Below the pieces are notes generated by a model that saw only the letters and a program-made list of their open reading frames with translations, was not told the DNA's origin and ran no database searches. Source: Streptomyces maremycinicus (lineage in GTDB: Bacteria > Actinomycetota > Actinomycetes > Streptomycetales > Streptomycetaceae). Taken from it: a stretch of 64,000 nt of DNA. The DNA lies in NCBI RefSeq assembly GCF_001184025.1, contig NZ_BBYG01000018.1, positions 1-64,000 of the forward strand, written 5' to 3'. Positions 37,732-47,026 of this stretch are shown here, one piece after another. A program made the position numbers and the translations under genes. How positions within the stretch are numbered: the stretch's first letter is position 1; every line of letters begins with the position of its first letter.

Positions 37732-39021
37732 TCACCTCAACGAGTGAGTCCGAACGGAGCCTTCTTGGGCCGGCAGGGCCACCCGCCCCCGCAGCACGGG
37801 CTCCAGCAGCAGCGGCACCCCCAGCACCGGCAGCAGCCACGCCAGCACGATCAGCCGGCCGCCCCCGATGCCGATGTCCGGGTGCCCGGCCTGGGTGAGG
37901 AACCCGGTGCAGGCGCCGCCGAGCACGAAGACACCGAACGCCCGCCGCCGCCCCCGCGTCACCCCCCGGGCCCCGGCCGCCAGCGCCGCCAGGAACAGCG
38001 GCTCCCACAGCTGCCGGCGCAGCCACTCCACCCAGAAGTTCCCCTGGAGCCGCAGGAACTCCGGCCACACCCGAGCGCGGTCGGGCCGGTCGTAGTGGTG
38101 GGTCAGCAGATCCTGGAGGCTCTCCGACCCGGACGGACAGTGCAGCAGCCTCGCCAGTACCAGCGTCCCCAGCACCCCGAAACCACCCGTGACGGCGACC
38201 GCGACCACCCCCGCACCCACCGGCCCGCCCCGCCGCCGCTGCCGCACGGCGACCAGCGCGCCCGCGCCCGCCAGACACAGCCCGAGGAACAGCGCCTGCG
38301 AGTGCTTCACGGTGAACAGGACGGCCAGCGAACCGCCGACCAGCCACACTCCGGCCCGCACCTCACCGTCGAGCGCCAGCGCGCACCCCCACAGCGCGGC
38401 CAGCGTCAGCGCCAGCAGCAGTCCCTCGGTCATGGGGCGCATGGCGGTCGTCCCGCACGGCAGCACGTAGTACAGGGCCTGCCCGGTCAGACAGGCCCCG
38501 GCCGGCAGACGCCGGGTGCGCAGGATCAGGAACACCAGCACCCCGCCCGCCGCCGTCACCACGACCCCCGCCAGCCACACGCCCCAGGTCACGCCGAACA
38601 GGGTCAGGAACGGCAGCAGGAACACCGGGTAGCCGGGGCGCGCCTCGAAGATCCGCATGAAGCGCTCCGGCATGAACGGCGTGGTGTGACCGCCGGTCTG
38701 CCCCGCCCGCAGCCGCGCGTCGACGGCGCGCCACTCCCGCTGCCGGCACGCGGCGGCGACCCGTCGGCCCGGGTCGGGAGCGTCGAAGCGGAGCACGTCC
38801 ACGCTCTGCCGCCGGGCCGCGGCCGAACCCTCGCCCGCGCAGAAGTAGGCGATGGTCGCGGCCGCCGCCTCGCGCTTGCCCTCACCGCGCAGACTCAGCG
38901 CGTACGACAGGTAGTTCTTGCTGTCCGGGGTGGCCCGGCCGGTCACGTTCGCGAGCTGGAACAGCGCGAACACGGCGGCCAGGACCAGCACCCAGGTGCG
39001 CGTCCGCGGCGGGTTCCTCAC
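37732..39021 (-). CDS. Polytopic membrane protein of the envelope-polymer cluster
   Basis: This 429-aa protein begins with a helix TWVLVLAAVFALFQLANVTG. An extracytoplasmic loop of about 110 residues (SKNYLSYALSLRGEG through HTTPFMPERFMRIFEARPGYPVFL) follows, then eight or so further helices. The loop-after-first-helix layout is like GT-C sugar transferases, but I see no diagnostic motif. It starts with GTG 39021, overlapping the stop of the upstream GT2-TagF gene by GTGA, so it is coupled to it. A role in modifying or finishing the polymer outside the membrane is inferred from context. Confidence 0.7.
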   Translation of the reverse strand: MRNPPRTRTWVLVLAAVFALFQLANVTGRATPDSKNYLSYALSLRGEGKREAAAATIAYFCAGEGSAAARRQSVDVLRFDAPDPGRRVAAACRQREWRAVDARLRAGQTGGHTTPFMPERFMRIFEARPGYPVFLLPFLTLFGVTWGVWLAGVVVTAAGGVLVFLILRTRRLPAGACLTGQALYYVLPCGTTAMRPMTEGLLLALTLAALWGCALALDGEVRAGVWLVGGSLAVLFTVKHSQALFLGLCLAGAGALVAVRQRRRGGPVGAGVVAVAVTGGFGVLGTLVLARLLHCPSGSESLQDLLTHHYDRPDRARVWPEFLRLQGNFWVEWLRRQLWEPLFLAALAAGARGVTRGRRRAFGVFVLGGACTGFLTQAGHPDIGIGGGRLIVLAWLLPVLGVPLLLEPVLRGRVALPAQEGSVRTHSLR

Positions 39022-41261
39022 GTCGACGCGTACAGATCACGCGCCGCCGCGGGCCCGGGAATCCTCGGCCGGACGGCCCCCTCGGGGAACTCCTCGCCCA
39101 GCAGCAGCCGCCGTACGACCCGCTCGGCGGCCCGCCCGTCGTCGTAGGCGCAGAACCGCTCCCGGAAACCCGCCCGCAGCCTCGCCGACTCCTCGTCGCG
39201 CCAGCCGCCCGAGGCCAGCAGCCAGGCCAGTTCCCGGTAGGTGCGCGACACATGGCCGGGCGCGTCGGCGGTGATGTCGAAGTAGGCGCCCCGGCTCGCC
39301 GTGTACGCGGCCCAGTCGTCGGCGTGGACGACGATCGGCCGGTCCAGGTTGGCGTAGTCGAACATCAGGGCCGAGTAGTCGGTGACCAGCACGTCGGAGG
39401 CGAGCATGACGTCCTCGACCCGCGGCTCGTCCGTCGCGTCCACCAGCACACCGCGCCGGTGCAGGTCGGCCAGGCCCGTCCCGCGGGCCGGACCGGCCGC
39501 CAGCGACGGGTGCAGCCGTACGACGAGGGTGTGCCCCTCGCCCAGGTCGGCGGCGAACCGGGCCAGGTCGAACCGCTCGACGTGTCCGCCGCGCACGTAC
39601 TCGCGGCGGGTCGGCGCGTACAGCACGACCGTGTGACCGGGCGGGATCCCGAGCCGGGCGCGGACCGCGAGACCCGCCCGCGCACCGGCTGCCCTGCCGC
39701 CGTCCGTACCGGCGTCGACGAGGACGTCGTTGCGCGGGCTCCCGGTCCGCGCCGAGGTGAAGTGGCAGGGGTACGCCCGTTCCCACACGAGTTCGGAGTG
39801 CTGGTTGGCGACCAGGCTCCAGTCCCAGCGGTCGGCACGGCGCAGCATCTGCGGTACGTCCACGCCGAGCCGGGCGCCCGGCCGCTGGAGCAGGTCGGCC
39901 CCCATGTACTTCAGCGGGGTGCCCTGGTGGGTGTGGATGTGGACGCTGCCGGGCCGCTTGGCGAGGCTGCCCGGCCAGTTGACGTTGTTGACGAGGAAGC
40001 CGGCCCGCGCGCTCACGCGACGGTAGGCGGGGGAGTCGAGCAGCACATGCTCCACGCCCGCCGGTAGCCGGGCGGCCGTCTCCTCGTCGCGCACCACCCA
40101 GACCCCGCGCAGCTGCGGTGCGATCTCGCGCGCCTTGTCGTAGACGGCCGCCGGATCGCCGAGCACGCCCCGGTGGGAGAACGCCGAGTACAGGACGAGG
40201 TGCGGGTCCGGCGGGCGGTGCCCGCGCACGGCGTCCGGGACCCGGCGCAGCCGCCTGCCCGCCGCCCGGGTCGCCTGCCCGCCGCGCCGGGCCAGCTCCC
40301 GGCCCGCCCGGATCGCCTTCCGCTTGGTCCGGTAGGCCGTGTATCCGCCCTCCAGGACGCGGAGTTCGGCGGGCACCGGCTCACCGGCGGGCCGGTGGCG
40401 GGCGAACAGCTCGGCCGTACGGCGGAAGAACTCGCCCTTGTCCGACGGTGGCAGCCGGTCCGGCTTGGCGAGGATGTCGAGGCAGTGCTCGCCCATCTTG
40501 CGGTGCAGGTACGGCCGCCAACCCGCCAGCGCGGGGCGGGAGTCGACGAAGGCGAAGACCCGCTCGTACTGGTCGTGGATGTCGAAGTGCTTGCGGCTGG
40601 TGGTGGACAGGATGTTGCCCTGGCGCCGCTGCCGGTAGTGGAGGCAGATCCGGTCCAGCGTGGCGATCCGCTCCGCGCTGAGCATCACCGGGAACGTCCA
40701 GGGGGTGTCCTCGTAGTAGCCGGGCGGGAAGGAGAAGCCGTTGTCCTCGACGAACTCCCGCCGGTAGACCTTGTTCCACACGACCATCAACAGGTCGAGG
40801 ATCTCGGGGCGTTCGGCGGCGGTGAAGGTGCCCTCGCCGGCCTCCGCGAGGACGTGCGCGAGGGCGTTCCTGCGGGTGCCGCCCCACCAGTGGGTGCGCG
40901 CGTAGTCGAAGACGAGCACATCCGGGTCGCCGGTCTCGTCGAGCCGGTCGGCCGTCGCGCGCAGCGCGCCCGGGGTGAGGGTGTCGTCGCTGTCGAGGAA
41001 GAACAGGTAGTCGCCGCCCGCGAGCGGCATACCGGCGTTGCGGGCGCGGCCGAGGCCGACGTTCTCCGGCAGGTGCAGGACCCGGACGCGGTCGTCGCGG
41101 GCCGCGTACTCGTCGAGGATCGCGCCGCAGCCGTCGGGCGAGCGGTCGTCGACGGCGATCACCTCGATGTCCCGGTAAGACTGCTCCAGGACCGAGTCGA
41201 GACACTCGCGCAGGAAGCCCTGCACCTTGAAGCAGGGGACGATGATGCTGAAGCGGGGCAC
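39018..41261 (-). CDS. Bifunctional GT2 glycosyltransferase / CDP-glycerol glycerophosphotransferase, copy A
   Basis: This 747-aa protein joins a GT2 domain (residues 1-230: VPRFSIIVPCFKVQGFLRECLDSVL, VDDRSPDGCG, the DxD-type LFFLDSDDTLTPGAL) to a C-terminal TagB/TagF domain. The latter (about 400-735) has the His motif HTHQGTPLKYMG, SPRNDVLV, VVLYAPTRREY and LVTDYSALMFDYANLDRPIVV. Such proteins build teichoic-acid-like glycerol- or polyol-phosphate polymers with a sugar. GTG 41261 fits the conserved N-terminus. It lies after copy B (nine bases) and is coupled to the membrane protein downstream. Confidence 0.92.
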   Translation of the reverse strand: MPRFSIIVPCFKVQGFLRECLDSVLEQSYRDIEVIAVDDRSPDGCGAILDEYAARDDRVRVLHLPENVGLGRARNAGMPLAGGDYLFFLDSDDTLTPGALRATADRLDETGDPDVLVFDYARTHWWGGTRRNALAHVLAEAGEGTFTAAERPEILDLLMVVWNKVYRREFVEDNGFSFPPGYYEDTPWTFPVMLSAERIATLDRICLHYRQRRQGNILSTTSRKHFDIHDQYERVFAFVDSRPALAGWRPYLHRKMGEHCLDILAKPDRLPPSDKGEFFRRTAELFARHRPAGEPVPAELRVLEGGYTAYRTKRKAIRAGRELARRGGQATRAAGRRLRRVPDAVRGHRPPDPHLVLYSAFSHRGVLGDPAAVYDKAREIAPQLRGVWVVRDEETAARLPAGVEHVLLDSPAYRRVSARAGFLVNNVNWPGSLAKRPGSVHIHTHQGTPLKYMGADLLQRPGARLGVDVPQMLRRADRWDWSLVANQHSELVWERAYPCHFTSARTGSPRNDVLVDAGTDGGRAAGARAGLAVRARLGIPPGHTVVLYAPTRREYVRGGHVERFDLARFAADLGEGHTLVVRLHPSLAAGPARGTGLADLHRRGVLVDATDEPRVEDVMLASDVLVTDYSALMFDYANLDRPIVVHADDWAAYTASRGAYFDITADAPGHVSRTYRELAWLLASGGWRDEESARLRAGFRERFCAYDDGRAAERVVRRLLLGEEFPEGAVRPRIPGPAAARDLYAST

Positions 41262-41269
41262 TGCGGAGG

Positions 41270-43474
41270 TCAGCTCCTTACGAGGGTGGAGGCGGCGGGG
41301 GCCGGGACGCGCTCGGCGAGCGGCCGCACTGGCTCGATCGCCTCCGGGGGCTCGCCGAGCAGCACCCGGCGCACCACGCGTTCGGCGGCCCGGCCGTCGT
41401 CGAACTGGCAGAAACGGGACCGGAACGCGGCCCGTCGGGCGGCGGATCCGGAGTCCGCGTACGAGCCGTCGCGGAACACCCGGGCCAGCTCCTCGGGGGT
41501 GTGCGCGACCGGTCCCGGCGGGGCGGCCATCAGGTCGAAGTAGACGCCCCGGGTCTCCCGGTAGACGTCCCAATCGTCGGCGTACACGACGATCGGGCGG
41601 TCCAGGTTGGCGTAGTCGAACATGATCGACGAGTAGTCGGTGACCAGCGCGTCGGCGGCCAGACACACCTCCTCGGAGGAGCGGTGGCCGGTGACGTCGA
41701 TGATCCGGCCGGTGCCGCGCCGGCCGCGCCCGTCGTAGAAGTAGTGCGCCCGCAGCAGCACGACGACGTCCTCGCCGGCCGCCTCGCAGAAGGCCTCCAG
41801 GTCCAGGCCCGGCTCGAAGCCGGTGTGGTAGTCGCGGTGGGTGGGCGCGTACAGGACGGCCGTGGCGCCCTCCGGCACCCCCAGTTCCCGCCGGATCCGG
41901 GTCACGTCGGCGGCGGTCGCCGTGTAGAGGACGTCGTTGCGCGGATAGCCGTACTCCAGCTGCTCGTACGAGCCGGGGAAGGCGCGCTCCCACATCTGGG
42001 TGGAGTGGGTGTTGGAGGAGAGGTTGTAGTCCCAGCGGTCGACGCGGCCGAGCAGCTTGGTGAAGGAGCCGGTCGCGGCGGCGACGACCGGGTACGTCGA
42101 CTGGTCGACGCCCATCTTCTTGAGCGGGGTGCCGTGCTGGGTCTGCACATGCACGCTGCCCGCGCGCTTGACCACGCCCTCCGCGAAGTTGGCGTTGTTG
42201 ACGAGGTACTTGGCGCGGGCCAGGACCTGCCAGTAGCGGCGGCTGCCGATGACGGCGTGGTCGACGCCGTCGGGCACGGTGTGCGCCTGGTCGGCCTCGA
42301 CGAGGAACACCGAGCGGATGTGCGGGGCGAGTTCGGCGGCCTTGGCGTGGATCGCGGCCGGGCTGCACGCGTAGCCGCGCCCCCAGTAGGCGCAGTACAC
42401 CGCCAGGTTCGGGTCGACGCGGCGGCGCAGCGCGCTGCGGTAGAGCAGCCGGGTGCGCAGCCCCTGGGGGCGCGGGAGGCGCTCGACGGCGGCCGCGGCC
42501 TTCCGGTTGGCGCCGCGCAGCGCGCGGAAGGCCGTGTACGCGCCGGCTGCCAGCAGCCGGTGCTGCACCCCCAGGCTGCCGCCGGGACCGCGGTAGCCGG
42601 CCGGGCGGTGGCGCCGGTACAGCCGGCCCGCGCGGCGGAAGAAGGCCCGGCGGCGGCGCCCGGTCAGCCGGGCCGGATGGGCGGCCGTCTTCAGGACGGC
42701 CGCGAAGAGCTGCTCGAAGAGCGGCCCCGACCGGTCCCCGGACAGCCCGAGTCCGGCGGCCCGCGTCAGCACCGCCTCGGCCCGGTCCAGGAGCTCCGGA
42801 TGGTGGTCGCCCGGCAGGTTCAGCCGGTTGCCCTGCCGGCGCAGCAGATGCCGGACGACGACCGAGCGCAGCACCGCGATCCGTTCGGCGTGCACGGTGA
42901 CCAGGCCGCCGAAGCCGATGTCCGTGAAGTGCCCGTCGGGAAAGGCGAGGTGGTGCCGGGTGACGAAGGAGCGCCGGTAGGCGGTGCCCCACGCGGGCAG
43001 CCGCACGCCGGTGATGTACGGGGCCTCGGCGGGGGAGAAGGCGCCCTGCGGGGCCCTCGCCAGCAGCGGGGCGGCCGGGTTGGCCGGTTCGCCGTCCCAC
43101 CAGGGGGTGCGCTCGTGCTCGGTGTACAGGACGTCGACGTCACCGGTCTCGGTCAGCCGGGCGTCCAGCGTCGCCAGGGCGCCCGGGGCGAGGACGTCGT
43201 CGCCGTCGAGGAAGAGCAGGTACGCGCCGGTCGCCGTCCGCATCCCGGCGTTGCGTGCCCCGCTCAGTCCGGCGGACGGCGGCGAGTGCACCGGCGCCAC
43301 CCGGGAGTCGCGCCGCGCGTACCCGGCGGCGAGGGCCGAGGCCGGGGTGCCGGGCGCGTCGCTGACCGGGATCAGCTCGAAGTCGCCGAAGGACTGGGCC
43401 AGGACGGAGTCCAGCGCCAGGGACAACCGGCCCGCGACCCCATGGGACGGGACGATGATGCTGAAGCGGGGCAT
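41270..43474 (-). CDS. Bifunctional GT2 glycosyltransferase / CDP-glycerol glycerophosphotransferase, copy B
   Basis: The 734-aa paralogue has a GT2 domain and a TagF-like domain: VQTQHGTPLKKMG, YGYPRNDVLY, AVLYAPTHRDY and LVTDYSSIMFDYANLDRPIVVYADDW. The GT2 nucleotide-binding motif is altered: the usual VDDRS is VSDAPGTP here, although the later LFLDGDDVLAPGAL keeps its acidic residues. The TagF-like half looks intact. ATG 43474 has AGAGAAAGAG upstream. A perfect hairpin lies just upstream at 43508, so it may have its own promoter rather than continue from copy C. Confidence 0.9.
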   Translation of the reverse strand: MPRFSIIVPSHGVAGRLSLALDSVLAQSFGDFELIPVSDAPGTPASALAAGYARRDSRVAPVHSPPSAGLSGARNAGMRTATGAYLLFLDGDDVLAPGALATLDARLTETGDVDVLYTEHERTPWWDGEPANPAAPLLARAPQGAFSPAEAPYITGVRLPAWGTAYRRSFVTRHHLAFPDGHFTDIGFGGLVTVHAERIAVLRSVVVRHLLRRQGNRLNLPGDHHPELLDRAEAVLTRAAGLGLSGDRSGPLFEQLFAAVLKTAAHPARLTGRRRRAFFRRAGRLYRRHRPAGYRGPGGSLGVQHRLLAAGAYTAFRALRGANRKAAAAVERLPRPQGLRTRLLYRSALRRRVDPNLAVYCAYWGRGYACSPAAIHAKAAELAPHIRSVFLVEADQAHTVPDGVDHAVIGSRRYWQVLARAKYLVNNANFAEGVVKRAGSVHVQTQHGTPLKKMGVDQSTYPVVAAATGSFTKLLGRVDRWDYNLSSNTHSTQMWERAFPGSYEQLEYGYPRNDVLYTATAADVTRIRRELGVPEGATAVLYAPTHRDYHTGFEPGLDLEAFCEAAGEDVVVLLRAHYFYDGRGRRGTGRIIDVTGHRSSEEVCLAADALVTDYSSIMFDYANLDRPIVVYADDWDVYRETRGVYFDLMAAPPGPVAHTPEELARVFRDGSYADSGSAARRAAFRSRFCQFDDGRAAERVVRRVLLGEPPEAIEPVRPLAERVPAPAASTLVRS

Positions 43475-43507
43475 TCTGCTCTTTCTCTGTCGGTGCCGGC
43501 GGACGGT

Positions 43508-43544
43508 CCGCGGCGGACCCTGCACGGTCCGCGGTCCGCCGCGG
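43508..43544 (-). terminator. Hairpin between glycosyltransferase copies C and B
   Basis: A perfect 12-bp stem CCGCGGCGGACC/GGTCCGCCGCGG surrounds a 13-base loop in the 184-bp gap. On the minus strand it lies after copy C. It could be a terminator for copy C or an attenuator before copy B. No T-run is present. Confidence 0.5.
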
Positions 43545-43658
43545 GGTTCTTCAGGTGGTGCGGCCCGGCCGCCCGGCCGGCCGGCAGGTGGACGGCCGGG
43601 TCGGGGTGGGCCGCGACGAGCCGGAGGGCATGGCGACTCCCGGAAGGACGGGCGGGGT

Positions 43659-45950
43659 TCAGCGCCGGTCGGTGACCGGCAGGACCGGACCGGCGGGCGG
43701 GGGCACGTGGGCCAGCGCCGGGCGCCCCGCGGGCATCGACGCCGAGGCGGCGGCCGACGGCACCGGCCGGCGCTCGGCGAGCGGCACGACCGGGGGCACC
43801 GCCGTCTCGCCCAGCACCACCCGCCGTACGACGCGCTCGGCGGCGCGGCCGTCGTCGAACGGGCAGAACCGCTCGCGGAACGCGGCCCGCAACTGGGTCG
43901 AGCGCGAGCCGCGCCAGTGACCGGTCGTGAAGATGTCGATCAGTTCGTCCTCGCTGCGCGCGACCGCGCCCGGCGGACAGGCGCGCAGGTCGAAGTAGGT
44001 GCCGCGGGCCGCCTCGTAGGCCTCCCAGTCGTCGGCGTGGATCACGATCGGGCGGTCCAGGCAGGCGTAGTCGAACATGAGGGACGAGTAGTCGGTGATC
44101 AGGGCGTCGGAGGCCAGACAGAGGGACTCCACGCTCGGGTGGTCGGTGACGTCGATGACACCGGGCACCGGGCGGCCGGCCGGCGCCTCCTGCCAGTAGT
44201 GGGCGCGGGCCAGGATCACGAAGCGGGGACCCAGGCGGCGCAGCAGCCGCTCGAGGTCGAGGTGGGAGCGCTGGACGCGGCGGTAGTCCCGGTGGGTGGG
44301 CGCGTACAGGAGGGCGACCGTGTCCCGGGGGATGCCGAGGGACTCGCGCAGCCGGGCCACGTCCGCCGCGGTCGCCCGCTGGAAGACGTCGTTGCGGGGG
44401 TAGCCGTACTCGAGGGTCTCGTAGCGCCCGGGGTACACGCGCTCCCAGGTGAGGGTGGTGTGGCGGTTGGCCGACAGGACGTAGTCCCACTTGTCGACGC
44501 CCCTCAGCAGTTCGGCGAAGTCCATGTCGCGGGCGGCCGCCGGGCGCTCCTGGAGGTCGAGGCCCATGTGCTTGAGGGGGGTGCCGTGCTGGGTCTGCAC
44601 GAAGACCTGGCCGGGCCGCTTGACCAGCCTACGGTCGAAGTTGACGTTGTTGACCAGGTACTTGGAGCGGGCCAGCGCCGTCCAGTAGGCGGCCGTCCCG
44701 GGGCGCACCCGGCGCGGGCCCGGCGGGACGGCCGCGAGGTGCTCGGGGCGGGCGATCCACGCGGTGCGCACCTGGGGCGCGAAGGTACGGAACGCGGCCT
44801 CCAGCGCACCCGGGTTGCAGCTGTGCCCGCGGCCCCAGTACGCGGCGAACACGGCCCGGTCGGCGCGCAACGGCAGCATCAGCTGGACGCGGTAGTGGGC
44901 CTGGAGGAGGGCGGCCCGCAGCCCGCGGGCGAACTTGGAGACGGCCTTGTGGGTGCGCCGGCGTACGGTCATCGACGTCTGGAGCACCCGGTAGGTGCGG
45001 TGCACGCCGAAGTGGACCAGGGTGTGGCGCAGCCGGGAACGCAGCGGGACCGGGACGCCCGGGGTGCGGTAACGGCGGTAGTGGGCGCGGGCCCTGCGCA
45101 GGAACTCGGCGCGCGAACCGCGCGGGAGTCGGTCCCGCTTGGTGAAGACCGTCGACAGGTGGTCGATCATGCGGCGGAACAACACCGGTCGCCAGTGAGC
45201 GAGTTCGGGCCGCTGCTCGACGAACGCGAAGACGCGGTCGTACTGCTCGAAGATGTCGAAGTGGCCCCGGCTGGTGGTGGACAGGATGTTGCCCCGGCGG
45301 CGCTGCCGGTAGTGCACGCAGACCCGGTCGAGCGTCGCGAGCGACTCCGCCGCCATCAGCGCCGGGTAGGTCCACGGTGTGTCCTCGTAGTAGCCGGGCG
45401 GGAACGTCAGGCCCACGCTCTCGACGAACTCCCGGCGGTAGGCCTTGTTCCAGGCCACCATCAGCACCCTGAGCAGCCCCGGCCGGTCCTCCAGCCGGAA
45501 GGGCGCGGGGCCCTCCTCGGTGAGCTGCGCCGAGAACTGGTTGCGCACGGTCCGGCCCGACCAGTACGTGCTCGCGTAGTCGTAGACCAGGACGTCCGGC
45601 TCGTCCGTCTCCTTCACCCGGTCGGCGATGGAGCGCAGCGCGTCCGGGGTGAGCGTGTCGTCGGAGTCCAGGAACAGCAGGTAGTCACCGGTCGCGTGTT
45701 CCAGACCCGCGTTGCGGGCCTGCCCGAGGCCGACGTTCTCCGGCAGGTGCACGGCCCGCACGCGCGCGTCGCGGGCCGCGAACTCGTCGATGATCTCGCC
45801 GCAGGCGTCCGGCGAACGGTCGTCGACGGCGATCAGTTCGAGATCGGCGAACGACTGGGACAGCACCGATTCGAGGCACTCGTGCAGGTACGCCTGAACC
45901 TTGTACGCGGGGACGATGACACTGAACCTGGGCAAGGGACATCCATCCAT
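43659..45950 (-). CDS. Bifunctional GT2 glycosyltransferase / CDP-glycerol glycerophosphotransferase, copy C
   Basis: The 763-aa protein has an intact GT2 domain (PRFSVIVPAYKVQAYLHECLESVL, VDDRSPDACG, LLFLDSDDTLTPDAL) and a TagB/TagF domain with VQTQHGTPLKHMGLD, EYGYPRNDVF, ALLYAPTHRDY and LITDYSSLMFDYACLDRPIVIHADDW. A Pro/Ala-rich tail of about 45 residues follows the second domain. ATG 45950 is used. By analogy with the MPRFSIIVP starts of the paralogues, a TTG five codons later (45935) is a realistic alternative. It is the most upstream of three tandem paralogues of the envelope-polymer cluster. Confidence 0.91.
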   Translation of the reverse strand: MDGCPLPRFSVIVPAYKVQAYLHECLESVLSQSFADLELIAVDDRSPDACGEIIDEFAARDARVRAVHLPENVGLGQARNAGLEHATGDYLLFLDSDDTLTPDALRSIADRVKETDEPDVLVYDYASTYWSGRTVRNQFSAQLTEEGPAPFRLEDRPGLLRVLMVAWNKAYRREFVESVGLTFPPGYYEDTPWTYPALMAAESLATLDRVCVHYRQRRRGNILSTTSRGHFDIFEQYDRVFAFVEQRPELAHWRPVLFRRMIDHLSTVFTKRDRLPRGSRAEFLRRARAHYRRYRTPGVPVPLRSRLRHTLVHFGVHRTYRVLQTSMTVRRRTHKAVSKFARGLRAALLQAHYRVQLMLPLRADRAVFAAYWGRGHSCNPGALEAAFRTFAPQVRTAWIARPEHLAAVPPGPRRVRPGTAAYWTALARSKYLVNNVNFDRRLVKRPGQVFVQTQHGTPLKHMGLDLQERPAAARDMDFAELLRGVDKWDYVLSANRHTTLTWERVYPGRYETLEYGYPRNDVFQRATAADVARLRESLGIPRDTVALLYAPTHRDYRRVQRSHLDLERLLRRLGPRFVILARAHYWQEAPAGRPVPGVIDVTDHPSVESLCLASDALITDYSSLMFDYACLDRPIVIHADDWEAYEAARGTYFDLRACPPGAVARSEDELIDIFTTGHWRGSRSTQLRAAFRERFCPFDDGRAAERVVRRVVLGETAVPPVVPLAERRPVPSAAASASMPAGRPALAHVPPPAGPVLPVTDRR

Positions 45951-46051
45951 GGGTCGGCGCGGGCGGAAGACATGGCCTTGCCCGGGAACGGCCGATGGAG
46001 TGAATCGGTTACGTTTCGTACGGCATACGGGGGAATTGCGGGTGAACGGAA

Positions 46052-46081
46052 AGGGGCGGGCCGGTGACCCGGCCCGCCCCT
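46052..46081 (-). terminator. Terminator of the sugar ABC operon
   Basis: A perfect 13-bp stem AGGGGCGGGCCGG/CCGGCCCGCCCCT with a TGAC loop lies 21 bases beyond the stop of the leftward permease gene at 46103. In that direction it is followed by TTCCGTTC. It ends the transporter operon. Confidence 0.8.
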
Positions 46082-46102
46082 GCGGTAAAGGGCGCTCCCG
46101 CG

Positions 46103-47026
46103 CTATTTGACCGCGCCCGCCATCACCCCGGACACGAACTGCCGCTGGAACGCGAAGAACACGGCCAGCGGGATCACCATCGAGATGAACGCGCCGGGCG
46201 CGAGCACGTCGATGTTGTTGCCGAACTGCCGTACCTGGGTCTGGAGCGCGACCGTGATCGGCTGGCTGTCGGCGTTGGTGAACACCAGCGCGACCAGCAT
46301 GTCGTTCCACACCCACAGGAACTGGAAGATGCCGAGCGAGGCGATCGCGGGTCCGCCCAGCGGCATCACGACGCGGGCGAACAGGCGCAGTTCACCGGCT
46401 CCGTCGAGCCGGGCGGCCTCCAGCAGTTCGCGGGGGATCTCCGCGAAGAAGTTCCGCAGCAGGAACACCGCGAAGGGCAGGCCGAACCCGACGTGGAACA
46501 GGATCACTCCCAGGATGTTCCCGAACAGGCCGATCTTGCCGAACAGTTCGGCGATCGGGATGAGTGCCACCTGCACGGGCACGACGAGCAGCCCCACGAC
46601 GCCGAGGAACCACCAGTCCCGGCCCGGGAACTCCATCCACGCGAACGCGTAGCCCGCGAGCGCGCCGATGACGACGACCAGGACCGTCGCCGGCACCGTG
46701 ATCAGCACGGTGTTGACGAGGGAGCTGGTGATGTCGCCGTTCTCCAGCAGCGTCCGGTAGCTGTCGAAGGTGAGCTGGGAGGGCTCGCTGAACACCTTCC
46801 ACCACCCGCTGGCGCTCATGTCCTCGGGGGAGCGGAGGGAGGAGATGAGCAGTCCGACGGTCGGCACCAGCCAGAACAGGCCGACGACGATCAGGAAGGC
46901 TCGCACCAGCCCGCCGTTGAGCTTCTCCATGATCCATTCGAGCCGCTTCCCGCTCCCCTTCGCCCCCGCCGACCCAGTGGTCTCCGTCGTCCCGGTCGTG
47001 CCCGTCGTGCCCGTCGACGCCGTCAC
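46103..47026 (-). CDS. Sugar ABC transporter permease (MalG-type)
   Basis: This 307-aa permease has a Thr/Gly-rich cytoplasmic start (STGTTGTTGTTETTG) and six membrane helices. The EAA loop is ELLEAARLDGAGELRLFARVVMPLGGPAIAS, which contacts the ATPase. It is the second permease of the CUT1 carbohydrate importer encoded here. GTG 47026 overlaps the stop of the upstream permease by GTGA. No ATPase gene is present; in Streptomyces CUT1 importers generally share the MsiK ATPase. Confidence 0.93.
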   Translation of the reverse strand: MTASTGTTGTTGTTETTGSAGAKGSGKRLEWIMEKLNGGLVRAFLIVVGLFWLVPTVGLLISSLRSPEDMSASGWWKVFSEPSQLTFDSYRTLLENGDITSSLVNTVLITVPATVLVVVIGALAGYAFAWMEFPGRDWWFLGVVGLLVVPVQVALIPIAELFGKIGLFGNILGVILFHVGFGLPFAVFLLRNFFAEIPRELLEAARLDGAGELRLFARVVMPLGGPAIASLGIFQFLWVWNDMLVALVFTNADSQPITVALQTQVRQFGNNIDVLAPGAFISMVIPLAVFFAFQRQFVSGVMAGAVK

